From Verrucomicrobiota bacterium (lineage in GTDB: Bacteria; Verrucomicrobiota; Verrucomicrobiia; Limisphaerales; UBA9464): DNA of 50,366 bases. The position numbers and the translations under genes were made by a program. The notes below the pieces were generated by a model. It saw only the letters and a list, made by a program, of their open reading frames with translations. It did no database searches and had not been told where the DNA came from. Shown here piece by piece: positions 16,514-24,492 of this stretch; within the stretch, counting starts at the first letter, position 1; the number at the start of each line of letters is the position of its first letter. The stretch is taken from positions 1-50,366 of the forward strand of contig CANIZL010000046.1 of assembly GCA_947471985.1 (NCBI GenBank). Direction: 5' to 3'.

Positions 16514-17179
16514 ATGATCCAACTCCGACAGGACTGTCTCTGGTTGAAAGGCGAGGACGGCGAGGTGATTCCCTGCTCCGTGGAGCAGATCACCCTCGAG
16601 ATCATCGGCGGCGCGAAGGGCGGTCTGGATCCCGAGGTCCTGCGGCATGCCGCGGCCGCGGTCCTGCATTATTTCAAGGTGGAACTGTCCCGGGAAACCG
16701 TGACGGTGACGGAGTTTGCCGAGGCGCTCAGCCGGGTGCTGGCGGGCTTCGGGCTGACGCTGGAGGTTACGGATGTGAAATCCGAGCCGCCGGCGCTGGT
16801 GACGGCGGAGTCCCCGGAGGGTTTCCTGGACGCCCCGGAGTCGGAACCCAGCACGATTGAGGAGCTGGCGCAGGGCGGGAGCGATGGGCTGGAGGTGCAC
16901 GAAGTGCACGTGCAGAGCGCGGACCTGCGGGAGTTGGCGACGCTGGCGGGGAAGTTGGGTGAATTGGAATTTTTCCCCCGCTTGCACGACGCCCTGCTCA
17001 AGGGCCTGGACGCGAGTCCCGAGGTGGTGGAGTTCAATCATCTGCGCAGTGCGGTGAAACAACTGCTCGGCCGCAAGCACTGGACCAACGGTTGCCGGGA
17101 GTTGGAATCCCGGATTGTGGAAGCCCTCCGAACCTGGCTGGTCGAAGAACGCAAGCGGGCGGCACTCGTCGTACACTGA
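16514..17179 (+). CDS. Conserved-looking hypothetical protein co-transcribed with nrdR
   Basis: The 221-residue protein begins seven bases after the nrdR stop, which implies translational coupling or at least one mRNA. It has no signal peptide or membrane segment. Residues 1-85 look like a mixed alpha/beta domain (WLKGEDGEVIPCSVEQITLE, then helices). A Pro/Glu-rich linker lies around 95-125, and the C-terminal half is helical (LATLAGKLGELEFFPRLHDALL, then RELESRIVEALRTWLVEERKR). The tail is rich in charged residues. I do not recognise the family. The neighbour suggests a link to nucleotide or replication control, but this is inference only. Confidence 0.75.
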   Translation: MIQLRQDCLWLKGEDGEVIPCSVEQITLEIIGGAKGGLDPEVLRHAAAAVLHYFKVELSRETVTVTEFAEALSRVLAGFGLTLEVTDVKSEPPALVTAESPEGFLDAPESEPSTIEELAQGGSDGLEVHEVHVQSADLRELATLAGKLGELEFFPRLHDALLKGLDASPEVVEFNHLRSAVKQLLGRKHWTNGCRELESRIVEALRTWLVEERKRAALVVH

Positions 17180-17198
17180 CCCGCACCGGCGGTGCCCG

Positions 17199-17222
17199 GC
17201 GAAACCGGTTCGAGGGTTTCGC
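17199..17222. terminator. 8-bp hairpin between convergent genes
   Basis: GCGAAACC (17199-17206) pairs exactly with GGTTTCGC (17215-17222) around an 8-base loop. It lies in the 93-bp gap between the end of the nrdR-linked gene and the end of the minus-strand PQQ-like gene. The position fits a shared bidirectional terminator. No T-run is present on either strand. Confidence 0.4.
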
Positions 17223-17272
17223 CCGCCGAGCGCTCTCTGGGAGCACCCGGGTGCGCCGCAAACGTGCGCCCG

Positions 17273-18493
17273 TCAGAGCGCGCTGGAGCGGCCGATGCGC
17301 CAGAGCTTGCCGTCGCTCCGCAGAAAGAGCGAACCCGCCGCGATGGACGGCGTGCCAATAATGGTCTGGCTCAGGTCGTATTCGCTCACCACGGCCCCGT
17401 CGGGCTTCGCGGGATCAACCACCTGCAGCAGACCCTTTTCATTCACGCAATAAATCAGGCCGCCGGCCGCCACGGGGGTGGCACTGAAGGATCCCTGGAG
17501 CCGGAGTTGCCAGAGGCGCTTGCCGTCCTTGGCGTCGCCGCAGCTGAGAATTCCGCCGTCATTCAGGGTCAGGACGCGGCCATCGACCACCAACGGGCTG
17601 GAGGTGCCGGGGCGGAGTTGCGCCGAACGCCAGGATTGCTTGGGCGCCTGTCCGGCGGCGCCGGGTTCCAGGACCGTCAGGCCCTGCGAGGGCACGTAAA
17701 GCTTGCCGTCCGCACTGGCGGGCGAGGCCACGGTGGAGGCGCCTTCGTCGTAGGACCAAAGCACCTTGCCGGTCGCGGGATCGACCGCGGCGAGGCCTTT
17801 CGAGGATTGCAGCGCGACGAGCGTTTTACCGCCGGCGCCGGGAAAGAGGGTGGGCGACGTCCAGTTGGCGCGTTTGGGCCGATCCAGCTTCCAACGGTTG
17901 GCGCCCGTGGTGGCTTCGAGTCCGGCGGTGAAGGATTCACTGTCGTTTTCCACCTGGGCAATTACGACGCCATCGGTGACCACCAGCGACGAGGACATAC
18001 CGAGCGAATTGCTCGCGTTGGGATAATCCCGGCCGAGCCCGCGGAACCATTGCAGGTTGCCTTCCAGGTCCAGAGCGAAGCAATCGTTCGACGAGAAGAT
18101 GGCGAATACGGAATGTCCGTCGCTGGCGGGCGTGGGCGTCGCACCGCTGATTTTCTCGTGGGTCATCGTGCGTCCGGTGGCCCAGAACTGGCGTTCCCAG
18201 CGCAGCGAGCCATCGCGCAGGTTGTAGCACAGGATGTGGAGTCGACCGTGCTTCGGACCGCTGGTGGCGGTGACGAAAACCCGCTCGCCGACGATGATGG
18301 GCGAGGAAACCCCGCGACCGGGCAGGTCGGCGGTCCACACGACCGACTGGGCATCGATCTTGGCCGGGAGCTTCGAAGTGGTGGAGACGCCGTCGCCACC
18401 GGCGCCGCGGAATTGCGTCCAATCGTCGGCGGTGGCGCGACCGTGCAGGACAATCGTGAGGGCCAGGGCAGAAAGGAGATGGGGAAGCTTCAT
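17273..18493 (-). CDS. Secreted PQQ-like beta-propeller protein
   Basis: The 406-residue protein starts at the ATG at 18493 (MKLPHLLSALALTIV), which gives a clean signal peptide; the longer open frame upstream is Arg-rich and lies inside the preceding gene. After the signal comes DDWTQFRGAGGDGVS, the usual opening of PQQ-like repeat proteins of Verrucomicrobia and Planctomycetes. Blades with patterns such as AVDPATGKVLWSYD, KHGRLHILCYNLRDGSLRW and GKRLWQLRLQG follow. Many relatives do not bind PQQ and may act as scaffolds, so an enzyme activity cannot be claimed. It is the second gene of a minus-strand pair, 8 bp after the HEAT-like protein, so the two are almost certainly co-transcribed. A paralogue with the same layout is at 39171-40445. 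Confidence 0.88.
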   Translation of the reverse strand: MKLPHLLSALALTIVLHGRATADDWTQFRGAGGDGVSTTSKLPAKIDAQSVVWTADLPGRGVSSPIIVGERVFVTATSGPKHGRLHILCYNLRDGSLRWERQFWATGRTMTHEKISGATPTPASDGHSVFAIFSSNDCFALDLEGNLQWFRGLGRDYPNASNSLGMSSSLVVTDGVVIAQVENDSESFTAGLEATTGANRWKLDRPKRANWTSPTLFPGAGGKTLVALQSSKGLAAVDPATGKVLWSYDEGASTVASPASADGKLYVPSQGLTVLEPGAAGQAPKQSWRSAQLRPGTSSPLVVDGRVLTLNDGGILSCGDAKDGKRLWQLRLQGSFSATPVAAGGLIYCVNEKGLLQVVDPAKPDGAVVSEYDLSQTIIGTPSIAAGSLFLRSDGKLWRIGRSSAL

Positions 18494-18501
18494 GTTTCGG
18501 G

Positions 18502-19638
18502 TCAGTTGGACTTGGAGGAGGCCAGCGGGGTGCCTTCGGCGTCGGTGATGCGGACCTGGAATTCCCATTCCTTGGTCCAATCCTCCTTCTGCTCGTTTTG
18601 GCAGCACTTGATCAGGAGCACGTTTTTCCCGGGCTTCAGATCGGCGGTGAGTCGGTACTGATCGATCTCGACGCCGCGGTGGTATTCGTCGCGACCGAAG
18701 AGCAGCTTGCCGTTCAACCAGACCTTCCAACCGTTTTTGCAACCCAGCCGGATCTCGGCGGTACGGCCTTTTTCGGTCCAGAATTCGGTGGAGGCGTAGG
18801 CGGTGACTTCTTTGAGGGCGTCGAGGGGTTGATTGAAATCGATCAGGCCGTACTCGCTCTTTGTCTGATAGTCCTGCCAGCGCACTTTTCCGGCCTTGCC
18901 ATCATACTCGGCGGTGGCGTCGACGGATTGTTCCGGGGGAAAGGCCTTCTCAAAGCCCGCCCCGCCGGTGTTGTCGAAGGGACCGATGATTTTCCAACGG
19001 GTGAGCCAGCCGAAGGTTTTCTGCAGATCGACCTTTTGGCCGAGATCGGTGAGGGATTTGGCGATGGACTCGATTTGGTCGGGATCGCGGGCGTGTTTCA
19101 AGGCGTCCCCGAGGCCGGCCGCGGCGGCGGTGCGATCGCCGGCCTTGGTCTGGGCGGCGGCGGCGTCGACGAGCAGCTGAACGGCATCGCGGCGGAGTTC
19201 GTTGCTGGGGTCGTTGAGGAAACCCGGGAGCAGGGCCTTGGCGGTGGCGGGGTCTTCGCGGGCGATGAGGTCGTAGGCCAGGCGGCGGGCCTGGGGATGT
19301 TCGCGGGTGTTGGCGAGGAACTGCTTGAGCTCGGCGAGGGGCAGGGGATGGCGGGCGGCGGACTCGTGTTGGGCGATGGTTTCGACCGCGGCGCGCAGCC
19401 AGTTCAGGGCGTAGTCGTTGGCGCCGTTCATGGCGCCGAGGATGGCGGTGAGGGATTTGCCACCGCCCTTGGCGAGTTCCTGGAGGGCCCGGTTGGCGTC
19501 GGCGTTGCCCTGGCCTTCGGCGCTCACGGCTTTGATGCGCTGGACCAGCGCGGCCACCGGCGGCTCGGCGGCGGTGGCGGTCGACGCCAGGACCGTGAGA
19601 CAGAGCAAACCGGAGCTCAGAAGGAGGCGGGGTTCCAT
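18502..19638 (-). CDS. Secreted protein with helical (HEAT-like) and beta-sandwich domains
   Basis: The 378-residue protein starts at the ATG at 19638 (MEPRLLLSSGLLCLTVLASTATA), a typical signal peptide. Residues about 30-190 are Ala/Leu-rich helices of about 35-40 residues, resembling HEAT-type repeats. Residues about 205-365 look like a carbohydrate-binding or PA14-like beta-sandwich (WKIIGPFDNTGGAGFEKAFPPE, WKVWLNGKLLFGRDEYHRG, LKPGKNVLLIKCCQNE). That second part is common in Verrucomicrobia/Planctomycetes secreted proteins that open with IGPF. It is the first gene of a two-gene unit with the propeller protein. A role in handling extracellular carbohydrate is a fair guess but not shown. 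Confidence 0.8.
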   Translation of the reverse strand: MEPRLLLSSGLLCLTVLASTATAAEPPVAALVQRIKAVSAEGQGNADANRALQELAKGGGKSLTAILGAMNGANDYALNWLRAAVETIAQHESAARHPLPLAELKQFLANTREHPQARRLAYDLIAREDPATAKALLPGFLNDPSNELRRDAVQLLVDAAAAQTKAGDRTAAAAGLGDALKHARDPDQIESIAKSLTDLGQKVDLQKTFGWLTRWKIIGPFDNTGGAGFEKAFPPEQSVDATAEYDGKAGKVRWQDYQTKSEYGLIDFNQPLDALKEVTAYASTEFWTEKGRTAEIRLGCKNGWKVWLNGKLLFGRDEYHRGVEIDQYRLTADLKPGKNVLLIKCCQNEQKEDWTKEWEFQVRITDAEGTPLASSKSN

Positions 19639-19971
19639 ATGGTGCCGGGTATGTTGGACGGCACCCGCGAAGCGGGCAAGCGCGAGCGGAGGCTTCTCCG
19701 GTGAGAGGGGTGGGATGGAGTTCAAAACGGAAGACTTACGGCGATGGCGGACCCGGAAGGTATTGGTGATCGGTTGGTTCGCACGCCGGTCTCCAAAGCG
19801 TCAGCGGACTGCCGCAGTCCAATACCTGGCGGATTCCCCCCCCCACGCCGCGAGAGACCTCGCGGATTTCGGTGGCGGCGTGGAGTGAGGGTGACTGACG
19901 ACTGCGATGGCTTGGATAGGGGCGCTTCCGGGCATTGACTCGGGCCGTCCACCCGGGAGAATGGCGGCCGC
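19639..19971. other. Divergent intergenic region holding a dispersed repeat copy
   Basis: This 333-bp gap separates the minus-strand secreted pair from ppnP and must contain promoters for both. About 19774-19880 resembles the 197-bp repeat unit at the right end of the window: both have CCAAAGCG, then GGACTGCC..CAGTCC, then ATTCCCCC and a CGCCGCG-GAGA element. Short open frames here follow the repeat and are not called as genes. Confidence 0.6.
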
Positions 19972-20292
19972 ATGTCACTTCAGTTTAACAATGTTACCGC
20001 GGTTGCGAAGGCCAACGTCTATTTCGGCGGCAAAGTGGTCTCGCACTCCATCCTGTTTCCCGATCAATCCAAGAAGACCTTGGGCCTGATTTATCCCGGC
20101 AAGTTCCACTTCGGCACCGATCAGGCCGAGCGCATGGAGATCGTGGCCGGCGAATGCGCGGTGAAACTCGACGGCGAGACCGCCGTGAAGACCTATCCGG
20201 CCGGGACGCACTTTGACGTGCCGGCGAAATCGGGCTTCGACATCGAGGTGTCGACCGGCATTTGCGAATACGTCTGCTCGTTCCTGAGCTGA
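19972..20292 (+). CDS. ppnP: Pyrimidine/purine nucleoside phosphorylase PpnP
   Basis: This 106-residue single-domain cupin is close to the family's usual size of about 95 residues. It shows the family pattern ANVYFGGKVVSHSILF, GLIYPGKFHFGTDQAERMEIVAGE, YPAGTHFDVPAKSGFDIEV and a final YVCSFLS. PpnP (DUF1255, E. coli YaiE) cleaves nucleosides with phosphate to give free base and ribose 1-phosphate, in the cytoplasm. It heads a plus-strand run with the ROK protein (31 bp gap) and pgsA (99 bp gap). No regulatory site is obvious upstream apart from the repeat copy. Confidence 0.93.
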   Translation: MSLQFNNVTAVAKANVYFGGKVVSHSILFPDQSKKTLGLIYPGKFHFGTDQAERMEIVAGECAVKLDGETAVKTYPAGTHFDVPAKSGFDIEVSTGICEYVCSFLS

Positions 20293-20323
20293 ACGAAGGC
20301 GCGGCGAACGATTGGCCAGCTCC

Positions 20324-21256
20324 ATGAATCTCATCGGCATCGAGATCGGCGGGACGAAGCTCCAGGTGGTGGTGGGCACTGCCGCCGGTGAGATTCTGGT
20401 GCGGCGCCGGCGCGACGTCGATCGCGCGAGCGGCGGCGCGGGCATTCGGGCCCAGATCGCGGCGGTGCTGCCGGAATTGCTGTCCGCGTACCAACCTGCG
20501 GCGGTCGGCGTGGGGTTTGGCGGACCCATCGATTGGCGCTCCGGGCGCATCGAATGTTCGCATCAGATTGCGGGCTGGGCGGAGTTTCCGCTGGGCGACT
20601 GGCTGCGGGAACAAACGGGATTGCCCGTGGCGGTGGACAATGATGCCAATGTGGCCGCCCTGGGCGAGGCCCGCTTCGGCGCCGGTGTGGGTGCCGACCC
20701 GGTGTTTTACATCACCATGGGCAGTGGCTCCGGCGGCGGGCTGGTGGTGAACGGCGCGCTCTATCACGGCGCCAAACCGGGCGAGGCCGAGATCGGACAC
20801 GTCCGGTTGGATCGGCAGGGGACCAAGTTTGAGGATCGTTGTTCCGGTTGGGCGGTGGATCGGCGACTGCGCGCGGCGGCCCAGGCGAACCCCGGTTCGC
20901 GGCTGGCGGCATTGCTGGGAGCGGCGACGGGCGGCGAAGCGCGATTCCTGGCGCCGGCGCTGGCGGACGAGTGCCCGGTGGCCCGGCAGATTTTGGCGGA
21001 GGTGGCGGATGACATCGCCTTTGGTCTGTCGCACGTGGTGCAGTTGTTTCACCCGGAGATTATCGTGCTCGGCGGCGGGCTTTCCCTGGTGGGCGAACCG
21101 TTCCGGCAAGCTGTGGCGGAAGTTCTGCCGCGCTATGTCATGGACTCCTTTCAACCCGGGCCGCGCGTGGTGCTGGCGGGTTGCGGGGAAGATGCGGTGA
21201 CGATCGGTGCCCTGGCCCTCGCGGGCTCGGGTGGCGGGTCGGAAAAGGTCGGCTAA
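20324..21256 (+). CDS. ROK-family sugar kinase-like protein lacking the usual zinc cysteines
   Basis: The 310-residue protein starts at the ATG at 20324 (MNLIGIEIGGTK); a TTG four codons upstream is less likely. Residues 4-12 form the phosphate-binding IGIEIGGTK motif. DNDANVAALGEA carries the probable catalytic Asp106, and TMGSGSGGGLVVNG is the ATP-binding segment. EIGH (to His159) is present, but the usual C-x-C-G-x2-G-C zinc motif is missing; only one Cys (C173) remains. There is no N-terminal helix-turn-helix, so a kinase is more likely than an NagC-type repressor. The sugar substrate cannot be read from the sequence. Confidence 0.9.
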   Translation: MNLIGIEIGGTKLQVVVGTAAGEILVRRRRDVDRASGGAGIRAQIAAVLPELLSAYQPAAVGVGFGGPIDWRSGRIECSHQIAGWAEFPLGDWLREQTGLPVAVDNDANVAALGEARFGAGVGADPVFYITMGSGSGGGLVVNGALYHGAKPGEAEIGHVRLDRQGTKFEDRCSGWAVDRRLRAAAQANPGSRLAALLGAATGGEARFLAPALADECPVARQILAEVADDIAFGLSHVVQLFHPEIIVLGGGLSLVGEPFRQAVAEVLPRYVMDSFQPGPRVVLAGCGEDAVTIGALALAGSGGGSEKVG

Positions 21257-21355
21257 GCGCCGGGCCCGCGTGCCGACGGTGTGAAATCTGCGGCGTCGGG
21301 GCGGGGCGGCTTGCCCTGCGCGGCCGGGCACCGCAGTATCCCGACGGGCGCATCG

Positions 21356-21946
21356 ATGACCACCGCCAACAAGATCACCATCCTCCGCATTCTGCTGATC
21401 CCGCTGTTCATTTTCGAACTGCTGGGATATCGCGGCTCGGGCGCGGAGTGGCAGCGGTGGCTGGGGCTGTCCGCGTTTGCCCTGGCGGCGATTCTCGACG
21501 GGGTGGATGGATTTGTGGCGCGGCGTTTTCACCAGCAATCCGAACTGGGCGCCGTGCTGGATCCGGCCGCGGACAAATTGCTGTTGGTTTCCTCGGTTAT
21601 TCTGCTGTCGCTGACGCACACGCACCTGGAACCGCTGCCGCTGTGGTTCGGGGTGACGATTTTGTCGCGGGACGTGCTGCTGTCCTTGGGCGCCCTGGCC
21701 GTGTATTACGCGGTGGGCAAGGTCCGGGTGCGTCCGCGTTGGCTGGGTAAGGTGGCCACGGTGCTGCAAATGTCGGTGATCTCCTGGGCGCTGCTGAAAT
21801 TGCCGGCGCCATGGCAGTACTGGATCGCGGTGGCGGCGGCGGTCTGCACCGGAGTGTCCGGATTGCAGTATTTGTTCGACGGCATGCAGCAGTTGAGCAG
21901 CAGTCCGCTGAGTCACGCCGCGAAGCCGCCGCCGCCCAAGTCGTAG
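21356..21946 (+). CDS. pgsA: CDP-alcohol phosphatidyltransferase (phosphatidylglycerophosphate synthase type)
   Basis: The 196-residue integral membrane protein starts at the ATG at 21356 (MTTANKITILRILLIP), a start typical of PgsA; the open frame upstream lacks homology. It contains the full CDP-alcohol motif D48-x2-D51-G52-x2-A55-R56-x8-G65-x3-D69-x3-D73. About five to six hydrophobic segments are visible. PgsA transfers phosphatidyl from CDP-diacylglycerol to glycerol 3-phosphate in the inner membrane. A related enzyme such as a cardiolipin or archaetidyl-type synthase is possible because the acceptor cannot be read from the motif. It ends 21 bp before the convergent FGE-like gene. Confidence 0.87.
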   Translation: MTTANKITILRILLIPLFIFELLGYRGSGAEWQRWLGLSAFALAAILDGVDGFVARRFHQQSELGAVLDPAADKLLLVSSVILLSLTHTHLEPLPLWFGVTILSRDVLLSLGALAVYYAVGKVRVRPRWLGKVATVLQMSVISWALLKLPAPWQYWIAVAAAVCTGVSGLQYLFDGMQQLSSSPLSHAAKPPPPKS

Positions 21947-21967
21947 GGGTGGAAATCCCGCGCCCGC

Positions 21968-23116
21968 TCAGGGCTGGTGGCGTAGGCAGCGGAAACCCAC
22001 GTGGCTGGATCCGGTATCGATCGCGCCCTTGCCCCGCGTGCCGATGAGATAGCGGGCGCAGTATTGATCGCTGCACAGATAGGATCCCCCGCGCTGCACC
22101 CGCTTCGGGATGCCGGGTTCGTCCGGATCGAAACTATCCCCGGGTCCCGTAGGATTGCGAGTGACCGCGGCGGTCGCTTGGGCATAGGTGTCGGGTCGAT
22201 ACCAATCGCGGCACCATTCCCAGGCGTTGCCGGCGACATCGACCAGGCCGTAGCCATTGGGGGGGAATTGTCCAACGGGCGCGAGGCCGGTGAATCCGTC
22301 CGCGCCCGTGTCGTGGTGGGGAAATTCTCCCTGAAAGGTGTTGGCAAGCCAGTGGCCTTGCGGATTCAAATCGGTGCCCCAGGCGTAGGCCTGCCGATCG
22401 AGTCCGCCCCGCGCTGCGTATTCCCATTCCGCTTCGGTGGGCAGTTGTTTGCCGGCCCAGCGGGCGAAGGCCTCGGCGTCCTCGAAGGCGACGTGCACCA
22501 CCGGGTGCTGCGCCCGTCCGTGCAAATTGCTCCCGGGACCTTGGGGAGCGCGCCAGTAGGCGCCGGGGACATAGTGCCACCAGGCGGAAAAATCCTGGAG
22601 ATCCACGCGTCCCTCGGGCGGTGTAAAGACGACGGAGCCCGGCACCAACAGGGACGGATCCGCGCCGGGAAACTGCGCGGCGTCGGGCTTTCGCTCGGCG
22701 ACGGTCACGTAGGCGGTGGCGCGGACGAAGCGATCGAAGGCCTCGTTGGTGACCTCGGTGCGGTCCATCCAGAAGCCTTCCACGGCCACGCGATGACTGG
22801 GTTGGGCGTCGGGAAAACCCTGGGCCAATCCGGAGCAGACGGGTTCGTCGGGTCGTTGGGTGAGGCGTTGCTGGGCGCTGCGATCCGGCGGAGGACCGCC
22901 CATCCAGAATTCGCCGCCCGGGATCCAGGCCATGCCCTCGGGCGCCGGGCCCGGGGCGGGAGTGGACGTGGGTGCCGGGCTCGCGATGGCGGGCGCCGTT
23001 GCCGCGGGTGCCGAGGTGGAAGCGGGTGCGTCGGGTGCGGACGGACGCGAACAGCCCACCAGGCTCAACGCCAGGAGGCCCGACCCAACCCATGGTTTTT
23101 CACTCGACCACCGCAT
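21968..23116 (-). CDS. Lipoprotein of the formylglycine-generating enzyme (FGE/SUMF1) family with both active-site cysteines
   Basis: The 382-residue product begins with a lipoprotein signal (LALSLVGC, lipobox Cys22) and an Ala/Pro/Ser/Thr linker to about residue 60. The FGE-sulfatase fold follows: [41 protein letters not shown] and [10 protein letters not shown]. In the C-terminal part, [12 protein letters not shown] has Cys348 and Cys353 in the C-x4-C spacing of the copper-binding cysteines of true FGE; many family members lack them. FGE oxidises a cysteine of sulfatases to formylglycine. The enzyme call is therefore better supported than for a typical FGE-domain protein. No sulfatase is in the window. 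Divergent from luxE. Confidence 0.88.
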   Translation of the reverse strand: MRWSSEKPWVGSGLLALSLVGCSRPSAPDAPASTSAPAATAPAIASPAPTSTPAPGPAPEGMAWIPGGEFWMGGPPPDRSAQQRLTQRPDEPVCSGLAQGFPDAQPSHRVAVEGFWMDRTEVTNEAFDRFVRATAYVTVAERKPDAAQFPGADPSLLVPGSVVFTPPEGRVDLQDFSAWWHYVPGAYWRAPQGPGSNLHGRAQHPVVHVAFEDAEAFARWAGKQLPTEAEWEYAARGGLDRQAYAWGTDLNPQGHWLANTFQGEFPHHDTGADGFTGLAPVGQFPPNGYGLVDVAGNAWEWCRDWYRPDTYAQATAAVTRNPTGPGDSFDPDEPGIPKRVQRGGSYLCSDQYCARYLIGTRGKGAIDTGSSHVGFRCLRHQP

Positions 23117-23267
23117 TGGCCGAACCTGCCGCGCACTCCGGGCCGGGGACAGCCCGAAAGTGATCCGGCGCGATGGGGCGGGACGGGATTTCCGTTGTTG
23201 TCCGGACGCGGAACGGGAGTTAGTGGTTGGGTTCCGGCGGTCGCGGACAACCCGCCGGAGGTCGCCG

Positions 23268-23283
23268 GGAACACCGGTGTTCC
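23268..23283. promoter_or_regulatory. Perfect 16-bp palindrome just upstream of luxE
   Basis: GGAACACCGGTGTTCC is an exact inverted repeat with no spacer, ending 17 bases before the luxE ATG. It lies in the 184-bp gap between the divergent FGE-like gene and luxE. Size and symmetry suit an operator for a dimeric repressor, or a hairpin that could hide the ribosome site. No regulator gene is next to it. Confidence 0.45.
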
Positions 23284-23300
23284 AGCACCTTCAAAACCGC

Positions 23301-24470
23301 ATGTTGGATCCCCATTCTCTTGGGACGCGCCGTCTGGCACCGGCGATCGTCGAGTACATCCACCGGACTTCTCCGGCGGCGGCCCCGGCGCACCGACTGA
23401 CGGCGGAAGCGGCGGACGCGCAATTTGAACAGCTGGCGCGGGAGTTGTTTGCGGCCCAGTTCGCGGCGAATCCGCCGTACCAGGCCTGGTGCCGCAGCCG
23501 CGGGGTGGATCCGACGCGGATCCGTTCCTGGCGGGACATCCCGGCCGTGCCGACCGCCGCCTTCAAGGAATTCGACCTGACCTGCCTGCCGCCGGCCGGG
23601 CGCACCCGGGTGTTTCACTCCAGCGGCACGACGGCCCAGCGCCCGGGGCGCAACTTTCATGATGCGGAGTCGCTCTCCGTATATGAAGCCAGCCTGCGGC
23701 CCTGGTTTGTGGCGCACGTGCTGGGGGAGTTGCCCGAGTTGGAGGCGGAGGAGTTGCTGGCTCCGGGACAAGATCCTGCCTTTCTGTCGCTGACGCCGCC
23801 GGCGGAGGCGGTCCCGCATTCGTCGCTGGTGTACATGTTCGATACGATCGTGCGCCACCATGGCGCGCGGGATTCGGTGTTTGCCGGTCGGCTGGATGCC
23901 GGGGGCGGCTGGGAAGTGGACCACGACCGCGCGCTCTTTGCCCTCCGGAAATCGATGTGCGCGAATCGGCCGATTCTCCTGCTGGGTACGGCCTTCAATT
24001 TTGTGCAACTGCTCGATCACTTCGCGGCGGGCAATATCCGGTATCGCCTGGCGGAGGGCTCGCGGGTTTTGGAAACGGGCGGCTATAAGGGCCGTACCCG
24101 GGTCGTACCGAAGGCCGAACTCCACGCCCTGATCACGCGTCATTTGGGTATTTCTCCGCGCCGAATCGGCTGCGAGTACGGCATGTGTGAACTGGCCAGT
24201 CAGGCGTACGATGACCCTGGAGCGGATCACCGGCGCTTCCATTTTCCCCCGTGGGCGCGGGCCCGGGTGATTTACCCGGAAACCGGCGCGGACGTTCCGG
24301 ATGGGCAGCCGGGCCTCATCCAGATTTGTGATCTGGCGAATGTCGCGTCCGTGGTGGCCGTGCAAACCGGCGACCTGGGCGTGCGCTCCGGCGACGGCAG
24401 CTTCGAGCTGCTGGGCCGCGCGGAAGCGGTGGAACCCAAAGGCTGCTCGCTCAACTCGGCGGACGTCTGA
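23301..24470 (+). CDS. luxE: LuxE-family acyl-protein synthetase
   Basis: The 389-residue protein is taken to start at the ATG at 23301 (MLDPHSLGTR); the longer open frame overlaps the divergent gene and lacks homology. It shows the LuxE (PF04443) pattern: IPAVPTAAFKEFDLTCLP, then FHSSGTTAQRPGRNF (about 105-119, adenylate-forming loop), CEYGMCELASQAYD, and a C-terminal ELLGR...KGCSLN with Cys382 placed like the acyl-carrying cysteine of LuxE. In luminous bacteria LuxE activates a fatty acid as acyl-AMP and passes it to LuxC, which reduces it to aldehyde. luxC follows after 22 bp. No luxA, luxB or luxD is in the window, so the product probably serves another pathway. Confidence 0.9.
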   Translation: MLDPHSLGTRRLAPAIVEYIHRTSPAAAPAHRLTAEAADAQFEQLARELFAAQFAANPPYQAWCRSRGVDPTRIRSWRDIPAVPTAAFKEFDLTCLPPAGRTRVFHSSGTTAQRPGRNFHDAESLSVYEASLRPWFVAHVLGELPELEAEELLAPGQDPAFLSLTPPAEAVPHSSLVYMFDTIVRHHGARDSVFAGRLDAGGGWEVDHDRALFALRKSMCANRPILLLGTAFNFVQLLDHFAAGNIRYRLAEGSRVLETGGYKGRTRVVPKAELHALITRHLGISPRRIGCEYGMCELASQAYDDPGADHRRFHFPPWARARVIYPETGADVPDGQPGLIQICDLANVASVVAVQTGDLGVRSGDGSFELLGRAEAVEPKGCSLNSADV

Positions 24471-24492
24471 TCCTTCATCCCTGTTTTTAACC

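Noticed and set aside
17192-18661. 489-codon plus-strand frame over the PQQ-like gene
   Set aside because: The minus-strand frame has a signal peptide and propeller blades; this one is low-complexity and without domains.
19994-21916. 640-codon open frame on the minus strand over ppnP, the ROK gene and pgsA
   Set aside because: All three genes below it are clear members of known families; the antisense product is Arg/Gln-rich and spans gene borders without regard to them.
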